Positions 44,481 to 54,051 of a stretch of 64,000 bases of DNA are shown here, in pieces. How positions within the stretch are numbered: the stretch's first letter is position 1; every line of letters begins with the position of its first letter. A program made the position numbers and the translations under genes. The DNA is from an uncultured Sphingomonas sp. GTDB taxonomy: Bacteria > Pseudomonadota > Alphaproteobacteria > Sphingomonadales > Sphingomonadaceae. The notes beneath the pieces were generated by a model. The model saw nothing but the letters and a program-made list of their open reading frames with translations. It was not told the origin of the DNA and searched no databases. The DNA lies in contig NZ_CAJYQD010000006.1 in assembly GCF_913776855.1 (NCBI RefSeq), forward strand, positions 1-64,000, read 5' to 3'.

Positions 44481-44767
44481 GTTTCCGCTGGTTGGGAGCA
44501 GGGGGCGGTTCGGAGCCTAGATGACGTCAGCGGCGAACTTGATCGTCCTGACCCTCGCGCGGCTTCGCCGCTCCCCCCCTCTCCCGCTGGCAGAGGGAAA
44601 GACCGTTTCAAATCGGTCGTAGCGCTAAGGTCACGGTCGCTCGTCAAAGCCGGACGAAATTCGTGACCTGCCATTCTGTCTAAATGTCTGTCAACAAACA
44701 GCTATTCGGCCAAAGTTCACGAAGTTCACACTTGCCGCGTTTTCAACGGCAAATGTGCTGTTGCGAC
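44481..44767. other. Intergenic region between alpha-glucuronidase and lexA
   Basis: This 287-base stretch holds no supported gene. Its middle (about 44560-44605) has a C-rich segment with CCCCTCTCCCGCTGGCAGAGGG, resembling a dispersed intergenic repeat of GC-rich genomes. A potential stem lies at 44727-44757: two 11-base arms pair with one G-U wobble around a nine-base loop. It starts 11 bases beyond the lexA stop on the minus strand and may mark the lexA transcript end, although no T tract follows. Confidence 0.5.
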
Positions 44768-45430
44768 TCAGTAGCGACGCAGCAGGCCGGCCAGCTTGCC
44801 CTGTACGCGCACCTGTTCGGGGCGGTAGCGTTGCGGATCGTAGCTGCGGTTCGCCGGGTCGAGGCGGATCATCGCGCCTTCGCGACGGAAATATTTGAGC
44901 GTCGCCTCGCTATCCTCGATCAGTGCGACCACGATTTCGCCGTCTCGGGCGGTTTCGGTGCGGCGGACAAGGGCATAGTCGCCATCGAGGATGCCGGCCT
45001 CCACCATCGAATCACCGGCAACTTCGAGCGCATAGTGATCGCCGGCACCCAGCAGCGCGGCGGGAACGGGCAAGGTCGCCTGCCCCTCGATCGCCTCGAT
45101 CGGGACACCGGCGGCGATGCGGCCGTGCAGCGGCAGTTCGACGACATCGTTGGCCGGCTGCGGCATCGCACGGGGGGCTGCCGATGGCTTTACCGCCGGC
45201 TTCTTCGCGACCGGGCGGTCGGGCATCCGCAACACCTCCAGCGCGCGTGCGCGATTGGGCAGGCGGCGGATGAATTCGCGTTCCTCCAGCGCCGAGATCA
45301 GGCGGTGGACACCCGACTTCGACTTGAGGTCGAGCGCTTCCTTCATCTCCTCGAACGAGGGGGAGACCCCGGTCGCCTTCAACCGGTCGTCGATGAAGCA
45401 GATCAACTCGTGCTGCTTACGCGTCAGCAT
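44768..45430 (-). CDS. lexA: LexA repressor
   Basis: LexA represses the SOS regulon and self-cleaves when RecA filaments form. The 220-residue product has an N-terminal winged helix ([20 protein letters not shown]), the cleavage site Ala-Gly in [11 protein letters not shown], the catalytic serine in [16 protein letters not shown] and the lysine in [14 protein letters not shown]. The ATG at 45430 follows GGAGGACGTT and matches the family start. A LexA box lies 15-29 bases upstream, so it is autoregulated. moeA ends 53 bases upstream on the same strand, so lexA may also receive read-through from the trp-moa-moe genes. Confidence 0.97.
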   Translation of the reverse strand: MLTRKQHELICFIDDRLKATGVSPSFEEMKEALDLKSKSGVHRLISALEEREFIRRLPNRARALEVLRMPDRPVAKKPAVKPSAAPRAMPQPANDVVELPLHGRIAAGVPIEAIEGQATLPVPAALLGAGDHYALEVAGDSMVEAGILDGDYALVRRTETARDGEIVVALIEDSEATLKYFRREGAMIRLDPANRSYDPQRYRPEQVRVQGKLAGLLRRY

Positions 45431-45444
45431 AACGTCCTCCGTCG

Positions 45445-45459
45445 GAACAGACGTGGAAC
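45445..45459 (-). promoter_or_regulatory. LexA box (SOS operator) upstream of lexA
   Basis: On the minus strand the sequence is GTTC-CACGTCT-GTTC, an exact match to the alphaproteobacterial direct-repeat LexA box GTTC-N7-GTTC. It begins 15 bases before the lexA start codon. This supports autoregulation of lexA. Confidence 0.85.
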
Positions 45460-45483
45460 CAATAGGAAACGATTTTTGTGGCG

Positions 45484-46662
45484 TCAAGCGAGTTGCAGGA
45501 TTTCCGCCGAGTCGCCTGCGTCTGCTGCCGGGGCATGGGGCGCGCGCACGATAAGGCAGTCGGAGCGGGCAAGCGTGCGCAGCATCGAGCTGTCCTGAAT
45601 GGCGGCGGTCGACACCTGTCCGTCGATCAGGACGCCACGCAGATAGTCCTGCCGCGCGCCATTGGCGGGAAGCGGATGGTCGAGCGTGGCGCGGATGCTG
45701 CGTGGCATCGGATCGGCGGCACCGGCGATGCGCGCGGCGAGCGGGCGGACGAAGAGCAGGGCGGTGATGAACGACGACACCGGATTGCCCGGCAGGCCGA
45801 GGACGGCGGCATCGCGCAACCGGCCCGCCAGCATCGGCTTCCCCGGACGCAGCGCGATCCGCCAGAAATCGAGTTCGCCGCCTGCCGCCGCGAGGGCGGG
45901 GCGGACAAGATCGTGGTCACCGACCGACGCGCCGCCGGTGGTGACCAGCAGGTCACAATCGACCGAGGCGAATGCGTCGACCAGCGCGTCCATCCGGTCA
46001 GGCAGGATGCCCAGATCGATGCGGTCGACCGGCAGATCGGCGAGCAGCCCGGCCAGCATCAGGCCGTTGGATTCGGGGAGCTGGTCTTCGCGCAAAGGCT
46101 GTCCGGCAGGCACCAGTTCGTCGCCGGTGGCGGCGATGGCGATGCGCGCCCGGCGACCGACCGACAGCGTGCCGTGGCCGGCGATCGCGGCGAGTGCGGC
46201 GCGGGCAGGCGTGATGCGCTCACCAGCGGCGATCAGCAGGTCGCCTTCGCGGAAATCGAGGCCGGCGCGGCGGACATTGCCGCCGCGGACCGGGCCTTCG
46301 CCCGACAGGTGCAGGCGGGTGCCGTCGCGGGTCGCCTCTTCCTGCACCAGCACGCAGTCGGTGCCGGCCGGCATCGCCGCGCCGGTGAAGATGCGGGTGG
46401 CCTGACCGGCGATGACGGTGCCGGGGAAGGACGCGCCCGCCGCGCTCTCGCCGATCACGTCCCACGGGCCGGGCAGGTCGTCGAAGCGGATGGCGTAGCC
46501 GTCCATCGCGGACAGGGGGCGGGCGGGCTGGGTGCGCAGCGCGCGGACGTCGGTCGCGGCGTAGCGGCCGAGCGCTTCGGTCAGGGAGAGGGTTTCGGGC
46601 GTGACGGGGCGGGCGAGCGCGAGAACGCGGGCCTGCGCTTCGGCGACGGGGAGAAGGGGCAT
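45484..46662 (-). CDS. moeA: Molybdopterin molybdenumtransferase MoeA
   Basis: MoeA inserts molybdate into adenylylated molybdopterin. The 392-residue product has [66 protein letters not shown] and [20 protein letters not shown], the complete family signature. It lies in the order moaC-moeA-lexA, separated from moaC by 182 bases that carry an inverted-repeat element. It supplies cofactor for molybdoenzymes such as the FdhF/YdeP protein at 27-29 kb. Confidence 0.96.
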   Translation of the reverse strand: MPLLPVAEAQARVLALARPVTPETLSLTEALGRYAATDVRALRTQPARPLSAMDGYAIRFDDLPGPWDVIGESAAGASFPGTVIAGQATRIFTGAAMPAGTDCVLVQEEATRDGTRLHLSGEGPVRGGNVRRAGLDFREGDLLIAAGERITPARAALAAIAGHGTLSVGRRARIAIAATGDELVPAGQPLREDQLPESNGLMLAGLLADLPVDRIDLGILPDRMDALVDAFASVDCDLLVTTGGASVGDHDLVRPALAAAGGELDFWRIALRPGKPMLAGRLRDAAVLGLPGNPVSSFITALLFVRPLAARIAGAADPMPRSIRATLDHPLPANGARQDYLRGVLIDGQVSTAAIQDSSMLRTLARSDCLIVRAPHAPAADAGDSAEILQLA

Positions 46663-46737
46663 GGTGGGGCCTTTGCCAGAACTAGTGCGGGGTCTTCGGT
46701 AGCAGGCGTGACGGATGAGCGATCAACGTCCTTAGCA

Positions 46738-46833
46738 TCGTCATTACCGCGAAGGCGGGAACCCATATACGCTGGCGGTCGTGGCTTTCAGTGGCGTTGC
46801 GTCTATGAATCCCCGACTTCGCGGGGATGACGA
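46738..46833. repeat. REP-like inverted repeat pair between moaC and moeA
   Basis: Bases 46738-46765 and 46806-46833 are 28-base inverted copies that share a GCGAAG/CTTCGC core and ATGACGA ends (about 22 of 28 positions agree). The 40-base space between them has no open frame. The pattern resembles the short palindromic elements dispersed between genes in sphingomonads. It could fold at the RNA level between moaC and moeA. It carries no transposase. Confidence 0.65.
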
Positions 46834-46844
46834 TAAGGGGGGAT

Positions 46845-47312
46845 TCAATCCCGCGCCCAGTCACCCGACTTGCCACCCTGTTTTTCCAGCAGGCACACGC
46901 CCTCGATCGTCATCGCCTTGTCAATTGCCTTCGCCATGTCATAGATGGTGAGGAGTGCGGCCGAAGTCGCTGTCAATGCTTCCATTTCCACGCCGGTCTT
47001 GCCATCGGTCGCGGCTGTTGCGGTGACGCGGATGGCATCGGCTTCGAACGCGAACTCGACCGATGCCTTGGTCAGCGGCAGGGGGTGGCACAGCGGGATC
47101 AGGTCGCTGGTGCGCTTGGCCGCCATGATGCCGGCGACGCGGGCGACGGCGAGGACGTCGCCCTTCTTGACCAGCCCGTCGCGGATCGCGGTCAGTGCTT
47201 CGGCTGCCATTACGATGCGGCCGGTGGCGATGGCCTGGCGGCGGGTTGCAACCTTGCCGCCGACATCGACCATGCGCGCGCTGCCATCGGCGTCGAGATG
47301 GGTGAGGCTCAA
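46845..47312 (-). CDS. moaC: Cyclic pyranopterin monophosphate synthase MoaC
   Basis: MoaC makes cyclic pyranopterin monophosphate in the second step of molybdenum cofactor synthesis. The 155-residue product has [19 protein letters not shown] at the start, [20 protein letters not shown] with the catalytic region, [20 protein letters not shown] and [20 protein letters not shown] at the end. The start is an unusual TTG at 47312, which overlaps the trpC stop as TTGA and agrees with the family N-terminus. Coupling to tryptophan genes is a conserved feature of this lineage, as I recall. Confidence 0.96.
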   Translation of the reverse strand: MSLTHLDADGSARMVDVGGKVATRRQAIATGRIVMAAEALTAIRDGLVKKGDVLAVARVAGIMAAKRTSDLIPLCHPLPLTKASVEFAFEADAIRVTATAATDGKTGVEMEALTATSAALLTIYDMAKAIDKAMTIEGVCLLEKQGGKSGDWARD

Positions 47313-48085
47313 GCGATCATCGCCCGCGTCGCCGCCTCGACATCGGCGTGACGCATCAACGCCTCGCCGATCAGGAAGCAGCGGACGCCGCGCTCGGCCA
47401 TCGCATCGAGGTCCGCGCGGGACGTCAGGCCGCTTTCGGCGACGAAGGTGCAGCCGGCAGGGGCGTGGGCGACCAGTTCATAGGTCCGCTCAAAACTGAC
47501 CGTGAAGTCCTTCAGATTGCGGTTGTTTACGCCGATCAGGCGCGACTGTAGTGCTAGCGCGCGGTCCAGTTCGGCGCGGTCGTGGACCTCGACCAGCACG
47601 TCCACGCCACGTTCGATGGCGGCGGCCTCGATCTCCGCCATTTGCGCGTCCGACAGCGCGGCGACGATGATGAGGATCGCGTCGGCGCCCAGCGCGCGGG
47701 CCTCGGCCACCTGCCACGGATCGACGTTGAAGTCCTTGCGCAGGACGGGCAGGTCGCACGCGGCACGGGCGGCGACCAGATAGTCGTCGGCGCCCTGGAA
47801 ATAGTCGATATCGGTCAGGACCGACAGGCACGCCGCACCACCCGCCTGATAGGCGCGGGCATGGGCAGGGGGATCGAAATCGGCGCGGATCAGCCCCTTG
47901 GACGGGCTGGCCTTCTTGATCTCGGCAATCAGCGCATGGCCGGGCTTGGCATCGAGCGCGGCGCGGAAGCCGCGCGGGGCGCTTCGTTCGCTGGCGCGGG
48001 CGTCGAGGTCGGCAATGCTGCCGCGGGCGCTGCGAGCGGCGACTTCGGCGCGCTTGGTGGCGAGGATGGTGTCGAGCATCGTCAT
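47309..48085 (-). CDS. trpC: Indole-3-glycerol phosphate synthase
   Basis: TrpC closes the indole ring in tryptophan synthesis. The 258-residue product has [73 protein letters not shown] and [16 protein letters not shown]. It is the monofunctional form without a fused TrpF. The ATG at 48085 overlaps the trpD stop as ATGA, so it is preferred over the ATG five codons upstream. Confidence 0.97.
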   Translation of the reverse strand: MTMLDTILATKRAEVAARSARGSIADLDARASERSAPRGFRAALDAKPGHALIAEIKKASPSKGLIRADFDPPAHARAYQAGGAACLSVLTDIDYFQGADDYLVAARAACDLPVLRKDFNVDPWQVAEARALGADAILIIVAALSDAQMAEIEAAAIERGVDVLVEVHDRAELDRALALQSRLIGVNNRNLKDFTVSFERTYELVAHAPAGCTFVAESGLTSRADLDAMAERGVRCFLIGEALMRHADVEAATRAMIA

Positions 48086-49074
48086 GAATAGGCGATCCAT
48101 TGGTCGAGCAGGCGGTCGGCGGCGCCCGAATCGATGACCTCGGCGGCGCGTTCCGCGCCATCGCGCAGGTCGGTGGCGGTATCGGCGATCAGCAGCGCAG
48201 CGGCAGAATTGAGCAGCACCGCGTCGCGATAGGGACCCTTCTGACCGCGCAGCAGGGCGCGCAGGGCGGCGGCGTTATGTGCGGCATCGCCGCCGCGGAT
48301 CGCGCTGATCGGATGGCGGGTGAGGCCGGCATCCTCGGGCACGATGCGGTCGGCCATGGTCATGCCGACGGGCACGACGATGGTGGGGCCGGCGCCGGAG
48401 ATTTCGTCCAGCCCCTCCTCGCCCGACACGATCAGCGCGGTTTCGGCGCCGAGCAGCTCCATCGCCTCGGCATAGACGGTCGCGTAATCGGGGCGGGCGA
48501 TGCCGATCAGTTGGCGGGTGGTGCGCGCGGGATTGGCGAGCGGTCCCATCAGGTTGAAGATGGTGCGGCGCCCGATCCGCTGGCGGATGGGGGTGATGCG
48601 CTTCATCGCCGGATGATGGTTGGCAGCGAAGAGGAAGGCGATGCCGATGTCGTTGAGCGTCGCTTCGGCCATCGCGCCGGCCAGACCCATATCGAGGCCG
48701 AGGGCTTCGAGGGTGTCGGCGGCCCCCGCCTTGCTGGAGGCGGCGCGGTTGCCGTGCTTGGCGACGGGCACGCCGCTGGCGGCGACGACCAGGCTGACGG
48801 CGGTGGAGACGTTGAGGGTATGGTGCCCGTCTCCGCCGGTGCCGCACACGTCGATCGCGCCGGCCGGGCCGTCGATCGGGATCATCCGGTGGCGCAGCGC
48901 GCGGGCGGCCTCGGCAATCTCGATGCTCGTCTCGCCGCGAATGGCGAGGTCGGTCAGGAAGGTCGCGATGGCGTCGTCCGACACCGTGCCGTCGAGGATC
49001 GCGGCGAACGCTTCGGCAGCACTCTGGTGGCTGAGCGGCGTCGACGGATCGGGGAGCAGGGTGGTGACGGTCAT
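48082..49074 (-). CDS. trpD: Anthranilate phosphoribosyltransferase
   Basis: TrpD transfers phosphoribose to anthranilate. The 330-residue product has the PRPP-binding motif [57 protein letters not shown] and [13 protein letters not shown]. All key residues are present. It overlaps trpG and trpC by four bases each, giving a translationally coupled trpGDC block. Confidence 0.97.
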   Translation of the reverse strand: MTVTTLLPDPSTPLSHQSAAEAFAAILDGTVSDDAIATFLTDLAIRGETSIEIAEAARALRHRMIPIDGPAGAIDVCGTGGDGHHTLNVSTAVSLVVAASGVPVAKHGNRAASSKAGAADTLEALGLDMGLAGAMAEATLNDIGIAFLFAANHHPAMKRITPIRQRIGRRTIFNLMGPLANPARTTRQLIGIARPDYATVYAEAMELLGAETALIVSGEEGLDEISGAGPTIVVPVGMTMADRIVPEDAGLTRHPISAIRGGDAAHNAAALRALLRGQKGPYRDAVLLNSAAALLIADTATDLRDGAERAAEVIDSGAADRLLDQWIAYS

Positions 49075-49655
49075 GCCGGCATCGTCGCGGAAAGGCCCGC
49101 GTCCTTCAGGAAATTGGCGAGCATGGCGTGGCCATGTTCGGTGGCGATGCTTTCCGGGTGGAACTGCACGCCGTGGATGGGCAACTCACGGTGGCGGAAG
49201 CCCATGACGCTGCCGTCCGACGCAGTGGCGTTGACCGCCAGCACCTCCGGAATATCGGTCACGATCAGCGAGTGATAGCGGGTCGCGGTGAACGGCGAGG
49301 GGAGGCCGGTAAAGACGCCGGTGCCGTCATGCTCGATCGGCGACGTCTTGCCGTGCATCAGCCCGCCGCGCACGACCCTTCCCCCGAAATGCTGGCCGAT
49401 CGCCTGATGACCGAGGCAGACGCCGAGCAGCGGGCGCCGTGCTTCGGCGCAAGCGGCAACGAGGTCGAGCGAGATGCCGGCCTCGGTCGGGGTGCAGGGG
49501 CCGGGGGAGATCAGGAATCCCTGTGCATTGCTGGCCAGCGCGTCCGCCGCGGTCATGCCGTCGTTGCGTTCGACGCGGACCTCCACGCCCAGTTCCATCA
49601 GGTAATGGACGAGGTTCCAGGTGAAGCTGTCGTAATTGTCGATGACGAGGATCAT
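49071..49655 (-). CDS. trpG: Anthranilate synthase glutamine amidotransferase component
   Basis: TrpG supplies ammonia to anthranilate synthase (TrpE) or to aminodeoxychorismate synthase. The 194-residue class I amidotransferase starts [19 protein letters not shown] and has [20 protein letters not shown], the nucleophile in [17 protein letters not shown], and the His-Glu pair in [16 protein letters not shown]. trpE is not in the window. It is the first gene of the trpGDC-moaC unit and is divergent from a secreted protein gene. No trp leader peptide is visible upstream. Confidence 0.96.
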   Translation of the reverse strand: MILVIDNYDSFTWNLVHYLMELGVEVRVERNDGMTAADALASNAQGFLISPGPCTPTEAGISLDLVAACAEARRPLLGVCLGHQAIGQHFGGRVVRGGLMHGKTSPIEHDGTGVFTGLPSPFTATRYHSLIVTDIPEVLAVNATASDGSVMGFRHRELPIHGVQFHPESIATEHGHAMLANFLKDAGLSATMPA

Positions 49656-49766
49656 GGCACCGCCATAGCGTCCTGTCGGCAGGGTGCAACGGCAGGAAAT
49701 CTTCGCGCGTTCATGTCGTGGTCATCGGTGCGGTCGCGTATGGACGGCGGATCAGGAGTTACGACT

Positions 49767-50174
49767 ATGGCGCGTTGGGGTTTGGCGGGACTTGCTCTGG
49801 CGGTAGCGGCGCCCGCGCTGGCGCAGGACACGCCGCCCGAACCGCCGCCGCAGCGGGTGCGCAACGCCACCGTCTATGGCGAGGAAGCCTGTCCCAAGCC
49901 CGACAGCGACGACGAGATCGTGGTCTGCGCGCGCCTAGGCGAGAATGAACGCTATCGCATTCCCAAGCGGTTCCGCAATCCGCCCGACAAGTCGTCGGCG
50001 GGCGCAAGCTGGGCGGTCAGGGCCGACAGCGCGATGGAAGAGGCCCGTGTCGGGCGGCCCAACAGCTGTTCGGTCGTGGGAACGGGCGGGCAGACCGGCT
50101 GTACCCAGGCGATGCTGCGGAACTGGTTCGCATGGCGGCGCGACCAGGAGGCGCAGCAGCGCGACATTCCCTGA
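49767..50174 (+). CDS. Small secreted protein with DEIVVC motif (second copy), function unknown
   Basis: The 135-residue product has a signal peptide (MARWGLAGLALAVAAPALA-QD) and a Pro-rich start. It then has EEACPKPDSDDEIVVCARLG followed by ENERYRIPKRFR. Two more cysteines lie in NSCSVVGTGGQTGCTQAML. The four cysteines and the DEIVVC-ERYR-(L/I)-P block match the unlinked gene at 3174-3611. The ATG at 49767 follows CAGGAG and is chosen over longer frames that only run antisense to trpG. No function is known to me. Confidence 0.8.
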   Translation: MARWGLAGLALAVAAPALAQDTPPEPPPQRVRNATVYGEEACPKPDSDDEIVVCARLGENERYRIPKRFRNPPDKSSAGASWAVRADSAMEEARVGRPNSCSVVGTGGQTGCTQAMLRNWFAWRRDQEAQQRDIP

Positions 50175-50219
50175 AGGCGCATGATCGGGGCTGTCGGTGC
50201 CAAGGGGCCGGCAATCGGG

Positions 50220-50369
50220 TCAATTCCCCTTACCGGTCCGTCGGCAGCGGTCGGAGCAGTAGACGACATTGTCCCAGTCGCGCGCCCATTTCTTGCGCCA
50301 CGCGAACGGACGGTCGCATACCGGGCAGACCTTCGTCGGCAGGTCGCGCTTGGCGACCCCCTGCGGCAT
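50220..50369 (-). CDS. DUF2256 zinc-ribbon protein
   Basis: This 49-residue protein has the DUF2256 pattern: [20 protein letters not shown] followed by [10 protein letters not shown]. The four cysteines form a CxxC...CxxxC zinc-ribbon-like site. The ATG at 50369 overlaps the aroB stop as TGATG, so it is translated as the last gene of aroK-aroB. Family members often neighbour cryptochrome/photolyase-related genes, but none is seen here. Function is unknown. Confidence 0.85.
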   Translation of the reverse strand: MPQGVAKRDLPTKVCPVCDRPFAWRKKWARDWDNVVYCSDRCRRTGKGN

Positions 50370-51469
50370 CAGCGCGGCTGCCGATCGAGGAAGGCGGCGA
50401 CCTGTCCCAGATCGACCGAGCGGTCCAGATAGGTCTGGCCGATGCCGCGGGCGAGGAGGAAGGGCAGCGTGCCGCCCTCGCGCTTCTTGTCGTGCAGCAT
50501 ATGGCCGACCAGCGTCTCGCCAGAGGCAGTGGTGCCGGCGGCGGCAAGGCCGTCGGGCAGTCCGGCGTTGCGCAGATGGGCGGCGACCCGTTGCGCGTCC
50601 TCGGCGCGGCACAGCCCCTGTTCGGCGCTATAGGCAAAGGCCAGCGCCATGCCGGCCGCAACCCCCTCGCCGTGCAGCAGCGATCCGTCGAAGCCGGCCT
50701 CCGCCTCCAGCGCATGGCCGAAGGTGTGGCCAAGATTGAGCAGCGCGCGCGTGCCGGTCGTCTCGCGTTCGTCGGCGCCGACGATCCGCGCCTTGGCGCT
50801 GACCGAGCGGGCGATGGCGTGGGTGCGGGCCGCCGGATCGCCGAGCAACAGCGCGGTGCCGTGCGATTCGCACCACGCAAAGAATTCGGGATCGTCGATC
50901 AGCCCGTATTTCACGACCTCGGCATAGCCGGCGCGGACTTCGCGGGGGGCAAGCGTGTCGAGCGTCGTCGGATCGATCAGCACCAGTGCGGGCTGATGAA
51001 AGGCGCCGACGAGGTTCTTGCCGGCGCGGGTGTTGATCCCGGTCTTGCCGCCGACCGACGAATCGACCTGCGCGAGCAGCGTCGTCGGCACCTGTACGAA
51101 GCCGCAGCCGCGCTTCAGGATCGCGGCGGCAAAGCCGACCAGATCACCGATCACCCCGCCGCCCAGCGCAACGATATGGTCTCCGCGCTCCACGCCCAGC
51201 GCCAGCAGCGAATCAAGCAGCGATTCGAGCGTGGCCCAGCTCTTGGACCCTTCCCCCGCCGGAATCTCGATCGCCTCGCTCACGACTCCGCACGCGGTCA
51301 GGGAGTCGCGCAGGGTGGCGACGTGCATCGACACCTGCGCATCGGCGACGATCACCATCCGCCGCCCGCGTGCGATCGGACCCAGATGGTCGCCGGCGCG
51401 CGCCAGTACGCCGTCCTCGATCACGATGTCGTAGCTGCGGGTGCCGAGGTCGACGGGGATGACGGTCAT
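50369..51469 (-). CDS. aroB: 3-dehydroquinate synthase
   Basis: AroB converts DAHP to 3-dehydroquinate in the shikimate pathway and uses NAD+ and a divalent metal. The 366-residue product has [80 protein letters not shown] and [20 protein letters not shown] with the metal-binding histidines. It overlaps aroK as ATGA. Confidence 0.97.
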   Translation of the reverse strand: MTVIPVDLGTRSYDIVIEDGVLARAGDHLGPIARGRRMVIVADAQVSMHVATLRDSLTACGVVSEAIEIPAGEGSKSWATLESLLDSLLALGVERGDHIVALGGGVIGDLVGFAAAILKRGCGFVQVPTTLLAQVDSSVGGKTGINTRAGKNLVGAFHQPALVLIDPTTLDTLAPREVRAGYAEVVKYGLIDDPEFFAWCESHGTALLLGDPAARTHAIARSVSAKARIVGADERETTGTRALLNLGHTFGHALEAEAGFDGSLLHGEGVAAGMALAFAYSAEQGLCRAEDAQRVAAHLRNAGLPDGLAAAGTTASGETLVGHMLHDKKREGGTLPFLLARGIGQTYLDRSVDLGQVAAFLDRQPR

Positions 51470-52017
51470 TGGCCGATGGCTTTCAGGATGGCGGAGACGG
51501 TGGCGTCGTGCGGCGCGTGCTGGCTGACGACATGGATCGGCGCAAGCGCATAGACCGGGTTTCGGACGCGGGCGAGTTCGGTAAGCACCTTTTGCGGGTC
51601 CTTCCCGCGCAACAGCGGCCTTGTGTCGCGGCGGCGCACCCGGTCGGCCAATACGGCTGGCGACGCGTCGAGCCAGATCGCCAGCGCCTGTCCCAGGATC
51701 AGGTCGCGGGTGTCCGCCTGCATGAAGGCCCCGCCACCGGTCGCGATGATCTTTGGCGTGCCATCGATCAGCCGGGCGATGACACGGCGTTCGCCGTCGC
51801 GAAAATGGTCCTCGCCGAAGCGTTCGAAGATTTCGGCGATGGTCATGCCGGCGGCATGTTCGATTTCATTGTCGGCATCGACGAAATCGAGCTTCATCCG
51901 CTGCGCCAGGCGGCGGCCGACCGTGGATTTGCCGACGCCCATCAACCCGACCAGCACGATCGGGCGACCGGTCCAGCGGGGGGTGGGTTGGGGCAAGGAG
52001 TCTTGAATTTGCAGCAT
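51466..52017 (-). CDS. aroK: Shikimate kinase
   Basis: AroK phosphorylates shikimate with ATP. The 183-residue product has the P-loop LVGLMGVGKSTVGRRLAQ, FVDADNEIEHAAGMTIAEIF, FRDGERRVIARL, IATGGGAFM and the lid RRRDTRPLLRGKDPQKVLTE. The ATG at 52017 is preferred because upstream residues from 52056 are not family-like. The aroK-aroB pair is the standard order. Confidence 0.96.
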   Translation of the reverse strand: MLQIQDSLPQPTPRWTGRPIVLVGLMGVGKSTVGRRLAQRMKLDFVDADNEIEHAAGMTIAEIFERFGEDHFRDGERRVIARLIDGTPKIIATGGGAFMQADTRDLILGQALAIWLDASPAVLADRVRRRDTRPLLRGKDPQKVLTELARVRNPVYALAPIHVVSQHAPHDATVSAILKAIGQ

Positions 52018-52109
52018 TGCGGGAGGGGCTATACAGCCGCCCCGCCGATCGGGCAAAAGGCCCGTCGCCGTATTTTTCCTGGCCCATCGTATTCGGGACG
52101 ATCTGATCC

Positions 52110-52247
52110 ATGTCGCGTTCGCTTGTCATTCTCCTCGTCGTCCTCGTCGCGCTGGTCGCGGGCATGTTCGTTCTGGCGGGACGGTCGACCGAGCAGCAGC
52201 CGACCCAGATCGAAAAGGCGGTTTCGCTTGAAAACCTCGCCAACTGA
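52110..52247 (+). CDS. 45-residue single-pass membrane peptide, function unknown
   Basis: An ATG at 52110 opens a 45-codon frame ending in TGA at 52245. The product has one hydrophobic helix (LVILLVVLVALVAGMFVLAG, residues about 5-24) and a short polar tail beginning RSTEQQPTQIEKAVSLENLA. It lies between divergent aroK and a large exported protein, and its 3' end overlaps that gene's TTG start by 20 bases. Position and coupling suggest a small membrane partner of the next protein. No named family is recognised. Confidence 0.65.
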   Translation: MSRSLVILLVVLVALVAGMFVLAGRSTEQQPTQIEKAVSLENLAN

Positions 52248-54051
52248 CCGGTTGCGCGTCGGGATCGCCGCCGCCGCGCTGATCGCGGTCGCGGTGCCGG
52301 CGATCGGACAGGACGTACCCGAATCGCTGTTGCCGCCCGGTTTCGGCGACGCGCCGGCGCCGGCCCCCACGCCGACCCCGCGGGCGAGCGGCCGACCGGC
52401 GGCGCCCGCCGCGCCGGGCACCCCGAATTTCGCGCCGGCCGCGCCGATCGTGCAGCCGTTGCCCGGTGTTCCCGCCGTTCCGGGGGGTGAGCCGTCGCCG
52501 GTGCCGAGCGCGACCGCTACCCCGACGCCGATCAGCCCCGAAGCGCTGCGCCAATATGAACTGCCCGATTATGCGCGGCGGTCGACCGCCAGCATCGGCA
52601 TCGCCGGGCAGGGTGGTGCGTTCGGCGGCAATGCGTTCGGCGACAGTGACGGGCCGTGGTTGCAGCGGGTCATGCGCGCGCTCGACGCGCCGGTCGTGTC
52701 GCGCTGGGTCTCGATCGGACTGCGCCGGGCGCTGGTGTCCGACATCGCCACCCCCAGCGGCGTCGACGGTGCTGATTTCGCCGCCGAGCGCGCGTGGCTG
52801 CTGGTGCGGATGGGCGAGGCGGCACCGGCACGCGCGCTGGTCCAGTCGGTCGACATCGACAATTATACGCCCAAACTGTTCCAGATCGCGATGCAGGCGA
52901 TGCTGGCGACCGGTGATCCGGGCGGTCTGTGCCCGTTGACCCAGCCTGCGATGCGCGTGTCCAACGAACGCGGTTGGCGGCTGGCCAACGCCATCTGCCT
53001 TGGCCTGTCGGGCGAGGCGGCGCAGGCCGGTCGGATCGTGGATCAGGCACGGCGCGCGGCACCGGGCGGCGGCGCGATCGACGTGGCGCTCGCCGAAAAG
53101 CTGGTCGGCAAGGGCGCACAGGGGCGCCGTGCCGCGACGATCGAATGGGACGGCATCGACCGGCTGACCGCGTGGCGATACGGCATGGCCGCCGCCAGCG
53201 CGACGCCGGTGCCCGCCGGCCTGTTCGGGGGGGTGGGGCCGCAGGTCCGCTACTGGCACGCGACCGCGCCGCAATATGCGCCGAACGTAAGGCTGGCCGA
53301 TGCCGACCTTGCTGCAGCGCAGGGCGTGTTGTCCAGCGAGGCGCTGGTCGACCTGTACGCTCAGCTGACGACCGATGAGGATGCGACCAGTACGCAGACG
53401 GCGCTGGCCAGCGACCTGCGCACCGCCTTTACCGGCAGCGATGCCGACCGGCTGGCGATGCTGCGGCAGTTCTGGGAACCGGCGATCACCACGCCGCTCG
53501 GCTATGCGCGCCGCGTGCTGACCGCGCGGGCGGCGGCGATGATCGCGCCGGTCGCCGATCATGCCGGCGATGCCGATCAGCTGATCGCGTCGATGCTGAC
53601 CGCCGGGCTGGACCTGCCGGCGCTGCGCTGGCGCGGGGTCGTGCCGGTGGGGAGCGATGGCTGGGCGATGCTGACCGTCGCCGATCCGATGGGCCGATCG
53701 GTCACGGCGGGAGCGGTGTCGGACTATGCCGGGCAGAATGCGCGCAAGGGCCAGTTGCTGTTCGCGGCGCTGGCCGGACTTGGCCGCCTGCCGCGCGATC
53801 AGGTGCAGGGCATGGCGCGCGAGCTGAACGTCGCAGTCGGTGCGCGCAACGCGTGGACCGATGCGATCGACCGGGCGGGCGTAAACGGCGAGGGCGGCAC
53901 CGTCCTATTGCTGGCGGCCACCGGAATGCAGACCTCCGATTGGCGCGGGGTGCCGGCCGAGGCGTTGTTCCACATCGTCGCGGCGCTGCGTGCGGCAGGA
54001 CGCGAGGGCGAGGCGCGGATGATCGCGGCGGAAGCGATCGCGCGGTCGTGA
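52228..54051 (+). CDS. Large exported alanine-rich protein, function unknown
   Basis: The 607-residue product starts at TTG 52228, six bases after AAGGCGG. Its signal peptide (VGIAAAALIAVAVPAIGQ) is followed by a Pro/Ala-rich linker of about 90 residues. The rest is helical and Ala/Leu-rich. For example, it contains DDGVDGADFAAERAWLLVRM-like segments and ARALVQSVDIDNYTPKLFQI, which suggest repeat-type helical hairpins. No catalytic motif was recognised. A further-upstream start is excluded because the frame then reads antisense to aroK. The stop overlaps xerD as TGATG, and a 45-residue membrane peptide overlaps its start. A role at the cell envelope is likely, but only inferred. Confidence 0.75.
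   Translation: MKTSPTDRLRVGIAAAALIAVAVPAIGQDVPESLLPPGFGDAPAPAPTPTPRASGRPAAPAAPGTPNFAPAAPIVQPLPGVPAVPGGEPSPVPSATATPTPISPEALRQYELPDYARRSTASIGIAGQGGAFGGNAFGDSDGPWLQRVMRALDAPVVSRWVSIGLRRALVSDIATPSGVDGADFAAERAWLLVRMGEAAPARALVQSVDIDNYTPKLFQIAMQAMLATGDPGGLCPLTQPAMRVSNERGWRLANAICLGLSGEAAQAGRIVDQARRAAPGGGAIDVALAEKLVGKGAQGRRAATIEWDGIDRLTAWRYGMAAASATPVPAGLFGGVGPQVRYWHATAPQYAPNVRLADADLAAAQGVLSSEALVDLYAQLTTDEDATSTQTALASDLRTAFTGSDADRLAMLRQFWEPAITTPLGYARRVLTARAAAMIAPVADHAGDADQLIASMLTAGLDLPALRWRGVVPVGSDGWAMLTVADPMGRSVTAGAVSDYAGQNARKGQLLFAALAGLGRLPRDQVQGMARELNVAVGARNAWTDAIDRAGVNGEGGTVLLLAATGMQTSDWRGVPAEALFHIVAALRAAGREGEARMIAAEAIARS

Noticed and set aside
44715..44728. GTTCACGAAGTTC near the 3' end of lexA, resembling a LexA box
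   Set aside because: The spacing between GTTC repeats is five, not seven, and it lies downstream of lexA rather than in a promoter.
50132..51553. A 473-codon plus-strand frame opposite aroB
   Set aside because: It is antisense to a complete 3-dehydroquinate synthase and has no recognisable motif.
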